From the NCBI GenBank assembly GCA_014800795.1, contig JAAVFL010000032.1, positions 1 through 35,957 on the forward strand: a stretch of DNA of 35,957 nucleotides, read 5' to 3'. Origin of the DNA: Bacteroidales bacterium. Its GTDB lineage: Bacteria; Bacteroidota; Bacteroidia; Bacteroidales; Muribaculaceae. Below are positions 32,136-35,957 of this stretch, in pieces (positions within the stretch are counted from its first letter, which is position 1; each line of letters starts with the position of its first letter). Under the pieces are notes generated by a model, which worked only from the letters and a program-made list of their open reading frames with translations, was not told where the DNA came from and searched no databases. The translations under genes and the position numbers were made by a program.

Positions 32136-35100
32136 ATGAGTAAAGAAAAAAAATTCCTGACATGTGACGGTAATCAGGCTGCTGCGCATATTTCATATAT
32201 GTTCAGCGAAGTAGCCGCTATTTACCCCATCACACCGTCTTCCACCATGGCGGAATACGTCGACGAGTGGGCGGCAGCAGGTCGCAAGAACATTTTCGGC
32301 GAGACAGTTCTCGTACAGGAGATGCAGTCGGAAGGTGGTGCCGCAGGTGCGGTTCACGGTTCGCTCCAGGCAGGTGCGCTTACCACCACCTACACCGCTT
32401 CGCAGGGTCTGCTTCTGATGATCCCCAACATGTATAAGATCGCAGGCGAGCAGCTCCCTTGCGTATTCCATGTATCGGCGCGTACACTCGCTTCCCACGC
32501 ACTCAGCATCTTCGGTGACCATCAGGATGTGATGTCTGTTCGTCAGACAGGTTTCGCAATGCTCTGCGAAGGCTCTGTTCAGGAAGTTATGGACCTCGCC
32601 GGTGTGGCTCACCTCTCTACAATCAAATCGTCGATCCCCTTCGTGAACTTCTTCGACGGTTTCCGCACCTCACATGAGATTCAGAAAATCGAGGAGATGG
32701 ATCAGGACGCTCTCGCTCCCCTGGTTGACCGTGAGGCTCTCGCCCGCTTCCGCGAGCGCGCCCTTTCGCCTCAGGCTCCCGTATCGCGCGGTATGGCGGA
32801 AAACGGCGATGTTTTCTTCCAGCACCGTGAAGCATGCAACCCCGCCTACGACCGCGTGCCCGAGGTTGTGGAGGAATACATGCAGAAAATTTCCGAGATC
32901 ACCGGCCGTAAATACGGTCTGTTCAACTACTACGGCGCTGAAGATGCCGACCGTGTGATCATCGCCATGGGTTCGGTTACCCAGGCTGCTCAGGAAGCTA
33001 TCGACTCGCTGCTCGAAAAGGGCGAGAAGGTAGGTCTGGTTTCGGTTCATCTCTATCGCCCCTTCTCAGCCAAGCATTTCCTCGCGGCAGTTCCTGCTAC
33101 AGCCAAGCGCATCGCTGTGCTTGACCGCACCAAGGAACCCGGAGCCAACGGCGAACCCCTTTACCTCGATGTGAAGGAATGCTTCTATGGCAAGGAGAAC
33201 GCCCCCCTCATCGTAGGCGGACGCTACGGTCTGGCTTCCAAGGATACAACTCCCGCCCAGATTATCGGTGTGTTCGAAAACCTCGCCCTCCCCATGCCCA
33301 AGGACCACTTCACCGTAGGTATCGTCGACGACGTCACCTTCACCTCGCTTCCTCTTCCCGAAGAGGTGGCTCTCGGCGACAAGAGCACATACGAGGCTAA
33401 GTTCTATGGTCTGGGTGCCGACGGTACGGTAGGTGCCAACAAGAACTCGATCAAGATCATCGGCGACAACACCAGCAAATACTGTCAGGCATACTTCGCA
33501 TACGACTCGAAGAAATCGGGCGGTTTCACCTGCTCGCATCTCCGTTTCGGCGACGCTCCTATCCGCTCCACATATCTGGTGAACACCCCGAACTTCGTGG
33601 CATGCCACGTTCAGGCATACCTCCATATGTATGATGTTACCCGCGGTCTGCGCGACAACGGAACTTTCCTCCTCAATACAATTTGGGAAGGTGAGGAACT
33701 CGCAAAGAATCTTCCCGCCAAGGTGAAGAAATATTTCGCCGACCACAACATCACCGTTTACTACATCAACGCTACCAAGATTGCTCAGGAAATCGGCCTG
33801 GGTAACCGCACGAATACGATCCTCCAGAGCGCATTCTTCCGCATCACCGAGGTGATCCCCGTTGATCTGGCTGTAGAACAGATGAAGAAATTCATTGTCA
33901 AGAGCTACGGCAAGAAGGGACAGGACGTCGTTGACAAGAACTTCGCAGCCGTTGACCGCGGTGGCGAGTACAAGAAGCTCGACGTTGATCCCGCATGGTC
34001 GGCCCTCGCAGTAGAGGCTCCCGCTCCCAACGACGATCCCGAATTCATCAACAAGATCGTACGTCCGATCAACGCTCAGGATGGCGACCTCCTCAAGGTA
34101 AGCGACTTCGCCGACCGTCCCGACGGCACATGGGACAACGGAACCGCCGCATACGAAAAGCGTGGTGTGGCAGCTTTCGTTCCCGAGTGGCTCGAAGAAA
34201 ACTGTATCCAGTGTAACAAGTGTGCATTCGTATGTCCTCATGCTGCTATCCGTCCCTTCGTTCTCGATGCGAAAGAGATGGAGGCTGCTCCCTTCGGCGA
34301 GGATGCCACAATACCTGCTATCGGCAAGATGTTCGCAGGCATGCGTTTCATGCAGGCTGTCGACGTTCTCGACTGTCTCGGCTGCGGCAACTGTGTTGAC
34401 GTATGTCCCGGCAAGAAGGGCGTGAAGGCTCTGCAGATGAAACCTCTCGAAACTCAGCTCGACGTTCAGAAGGAATGGGACTACTGCGTGAAGTCTGTGG
34501 CTTCGAAGCAGGAACTTGTCGACGTTGCCTCGAACGTTAAGAACAGCCAGTTCGCAACACCTCTGTTCGAATTCTCAGGCGCTTGCTCAGGCTGCGGCGA
34601 GACACCCTATGTGAAACTCGTAAGCCAGCTCTTCGGCGATCACGAAATGGTGGCTAACGCAACCGGTTGCTCGTCGATCTACTCGGGCTCGGTTCCCTCG
34701 ACACCCTATACCACCAACTTCCGTGGCCACGGTCCCGCATGGGCAAACTCCCTGTTCGAGGACTTCGCGGAGTTCGGCCTGGGTATGACTATCGCCAACG
34801 AGAAGATGCAGATGCGCCTTGCCGACCTCATGCAGCGTGCAACGGAATGCGACAAATGCTCTGACGCCATCAAGGAGCAAGCCCGCAAATGGCTCGACAA
34901 CCGCAACGACGCCAAGGCTACCCGCGAGGTATTTGAGGCTATCGTTCCTCTATGCGAGGCCTGCGGATGCGATATCTGCAATGGAATCGTTACGCTGAAG
35001 AACTTCATCGTGAAGCGTTCGCAGTGGATCATCGCCGGCGACGGCGCTGCCTACGATATCGGCTTCGGCGGTCTCGACCATGTGCTTGCATCGGGTAAGA

Positions 35101-35705
35101 ATGTGAATGTTCTCGTACTTGATACGGAGGTTTACTCCAACACCGGCGGCCAGGCATCGAAGGCTACCCCGCTGGGCGCTATCGCCAAATTCGCAGCTGC
35201 CGGAAAACGCATCCGTAAGAAGGATCTCGGCCTGATCGCCACCACCTACGGCTACGTTTACGCCGCGCAGGTTGCCATGGGCGCCGACAATGCTCAGACC
35301 CTCAAGGCTCTCCGCGAGGCTGAAGCATACGACGGTCCTTCGATCGTAATTGCATACTCACCTTGTATCAACCACGGTCTCAAGACAGGTATGGGCCGTT
35401 CGCAGGATGAGGAAGCACGTGCGGTAGCATGCGGCTACTGGCAGCTCTGGCGCTACAACCCCGCTCTCGAAGAGGAAGGCAAGAATCCTTTCACACTCGA
35501 CAGCAAGGAGCCGGATTGGGACAAGTTCGAAGACTTCCTCAAAGGCGAGGTTCGCTACGCTTCTGTTCTGAAGCAGTATCCCGCCGAGGCTTCCGAACTT
35601 TTCGCGGCTGCCAAGGCCAACGCACGCTGGCGCTACAACAACTACCTCCGCCTCTCTCGTGAGCAGTGGGGTGTAGAGCCCGGTGTTCCCGAAGTGAAGG
35701 AATAA
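32136..35705 (+). CDS. nifJ: Pyruvate:ferredoxin (flavodoxin) oxidoreductase
   Basis: A 1189-residue single-chain enzyme that oxidises pyruvate to acetyl-CoA and CO2 and passes the electrons to ferredoxin or flavodoxin. It carries the full domain order. The N-terminal pyruvate-binding half includes YPITPSSTMAEYVDEWAAAG. A 2x[4Fe-4S] ferredoxin domain follows, with CIQCNKCAFVCP (Cys690, 693, 696, 700) and CLGCGNCVDVCP (Cys747, 750, 753, 757). The C-terminal thiamine-diphosphate half has a further [4Fe-4S] cluster suggested by CSGCGE and CEACGCDIC, and the TPP motif GDGAAYDIGFGG from residue 968 to DTEVYSNTGGQ. Length fits the family. C-ending codons dominate, suggesting high expression. It stands alone with a long leader and a strong terminator. 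Confidence 0.98.
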   Translation: MSKEKKFLTCDGNQAAAHISYMFSEVAAIYPITPSSTMAEYVDEWAAAGRKNIFGETVLVQEMQSEGGAAGAVHGSLQAGALTTTYTASQGLLLMIPNMYKIAGEQLPCVFHVSARTLASHALSIFGDHQDVMSVRQTGFAMLCEGSVQEVMDLAGVAHLSTIKSSIPFVNFFDGFRTSHEIQKIEEMDQDALAPLVDREALARFRERALSPQAPVSRGMAENGDVFFQHREACNPAYDRVPEVVEEYMQKISEITGRKYGLFNYYGAEDADRVIIAMGSVTQAAQEAIDSLLEKGEKVGLVSVHLYRPFSAKHFLAAVPATAKRIAVLDRTKEPGANGEPLYLDVKECFYGKENAPLIVGGRYGLASKDTTPAQIIGVFENLALPMPKDHFTVGIVDDVTFTSLPLPEEVALGDKSTYEAKFYGLGADGTVGANKNSIKIIGDNTSKYCQAYFAYDSKKSGGFTCSHLRFGDAPIRSTYLVNTPNFVACHVQAYLHMYDVTRGLRDNGTFLLNTIWEGEELAKNLPAKVKKYFADHNITVYYINATKIAQEIGLGNRTNTILQSAFFRITEVIPVDLAVEQMKKFIVKSYGKKGQDVVDKNFAAVDRGGEYKKLDVDPAWSALAVEAPAPNDDPEFINKIVRPINAQDGDLLKVSDFADRPDGTWDNGTAAYEKRGVAAFVPEWLEENCIQCNKCAFVCPHAAIRPFVLDAKEMEAAPFGEDATIPAIGKMFAGMRFMQAVDVLDCLGCGNCVDVCPGKKGVKALQMKPLETQLDVQKEWDYCVKSVASKQELVDVASNVKNSQFATPLFEFSGACSGCGETPYVKLVSQLFGDHEMVANATGCSSIYSGSVPSTPYTTNFRGHGPAWANSLFEDFAEFGLGMTIANEKMQMRLADLMQRATECDKCSDAIKEQARKWLDNRNDAKATREVFEAIVPLCEACGCDICNGIVTLKNFIVKRSQWIIAGDGAAYDIGFGGLDHVLASGKNVNVLVLDTEVYSNTGGQASKATPLGAIAKFAAAGKRIRKKDLGLIATTYGYVYAAQVAMGADNAQTLKALREAEAYDGPSIVIAYSPCINHGLKTGMGRSQDEEARAVACGYWQLWRYNPALEEEGKNPFTLDSKEPDWDKFEDFLKGEVRYASVLKQYPAEASELFAAAKANARWRYNNYLRLSREQWGVEPGVPEVKE

Positions 35706-35718
35706 ACTTCCCCTCTGA

Positions 35719-35764
35719 TAATAATAAAAGCCATTCCGGACATCCGGAATGGCTTTTATTATTA
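35719..35764. terminator. 22-bp perfect hairpin terminator after nifJ
   Basis: Arms 35719-35740 and 35743-35764 are exact reverse complements over 22 bases with a 2-base centre. The GC-rich core (GCCATTCCGG) is flanked by A-rich and T-rich ends on both strands, so it can stop transcription from either side. Confidence 0.9.
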
Positions 35765-35957
35765 AGTAAGTCATGAAAATTATTACATATATGTTCAAAA
35801 TAGATATTTTACACTTTCAGTGGCATCTTTTTGGCGCTTTTCACTCTCATCTTCAGTCTTTTTCGACAAGCTCAAAAGCGCAGGCGATAACGTGTAGACA
35901 TCTACACTCCTTCATCTTCGAGCGAAAGTCGCTCAAAAATACACTCCCTGAAAGTAT
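35765..35957. other. Right-end non-coding stretch with nested inverted repeats
   Basis: No gene is supported. Inverted pairs are ACTTTCAG (35813-35820) with CTGAAAGT (35948-35955), GCGCTTTT (35833-35840) with AAAAGCGC (35873-35880), GTGTAGA (35892-35898) with TCTACAC (35901-35907), and GAGCGA (35920-35925) with TCGCTC (35929-35934). On the minus strand a frame of 34 codons runs from the window edge to a stop at 35855-35853; without the flanking sequence I cannot say if it is the end of a gene. Confidence 0.45.

Noticed and set aside
33066-34241. A 391-codon open frame on the minus strand across nifJ
   Set aside because: Same codon-bias effect in a highly expressed gene; no domain or start signal supports it.
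35853-35957. A 34-codon minus-strand frame open to the right edge
   Set aside because: Too short to judge, and it overlaps several palindromes. It could be the end of a gene outside the window, but nothing here shows it.

Overview
The window looks like a stretch of core chromosome from a gut Bacteroidales, most likely the Muribaculaceae or a close relative; this is a judgement from gene content, not a database match. Supporting signs are Bacteroidota-type promoters (TTTG, a 19-21 nt spacer, then TAnnTTTG) in front of several genes, few Shine-Dalgarno sequences, a three-gene succinate dehydrogenase/fumarate reductase of the quinol:fumarate reductase type, a single-chain pyruvate:ferredoxin oxidoreductase, an OMP_b-brl-type outer-membrane barrel, a C10 (streptopain-like) protease, secreted proteins with type IX-like sorting tails, and the gene run dut / TPR protein / DUF4292 lipoprotein / EnvC-like protein.

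Left part, minus strand (1-14305). At the left edge are two AT-richer, poorly recognised genes: a secreted protein with a TonB-like C-terminal domain (cut by the window edge) and a 319-residue orphan. Then, reading leftward from 7654, comes the apparent operon dut - TPR - DUF4292 lipoprotein - EnvC-like - tadA, closed by a hairpin at 2095-2140. Upstream of it are rnz, a secreted C10 peptidase and a large outer-membrane beta-barrel protein, each with its own promoter and terminator signals.

Centre. A divergent gap (14306-14814) leads to plus-strand genes. First is a 797-residue secreted multidomain protein. It is followed by a hairpin, an 18-bp tandem repeat, two identical minus-strand tRNA-Asn genes with their own promoter and terminator, and the frdC-frdA-frdB operon. 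After that come a small putative lipoprotein, a SUI1/YciH-type translation factor, a YciO-type YrdC-domain protein, an AddA-like helicase-nuclease that starts with TTG, and a polysaccharide flippase.

Right part, plus strand. phoH, purC and ubiE/menG are followed by a 566-bp structured non-coding stretch and then nifJ, which ends in a 22-bp perfect hairpin. The last 190 bases hold only inverted repeats. Functionally, NifJ (pyruvate oxidation with reduced ferredoxin), MenG (last methylation of menaquinone) and FrdCAB (menaquinol-linked fumarate reduction) fit an anaerobic, succinate-forming metabolism.

I found no clear undescribed defence or mobile system. The most unusual observations are a pair of near-duplicate promoter/inverted-repeat modules flanking rnz, a cysteine-rich tail on the cytochrome b subunit, a strong hairpin between frdA and frdB, a candidate short transcript upstream of nifJ, and the unrecognised gene pair at the left edge.
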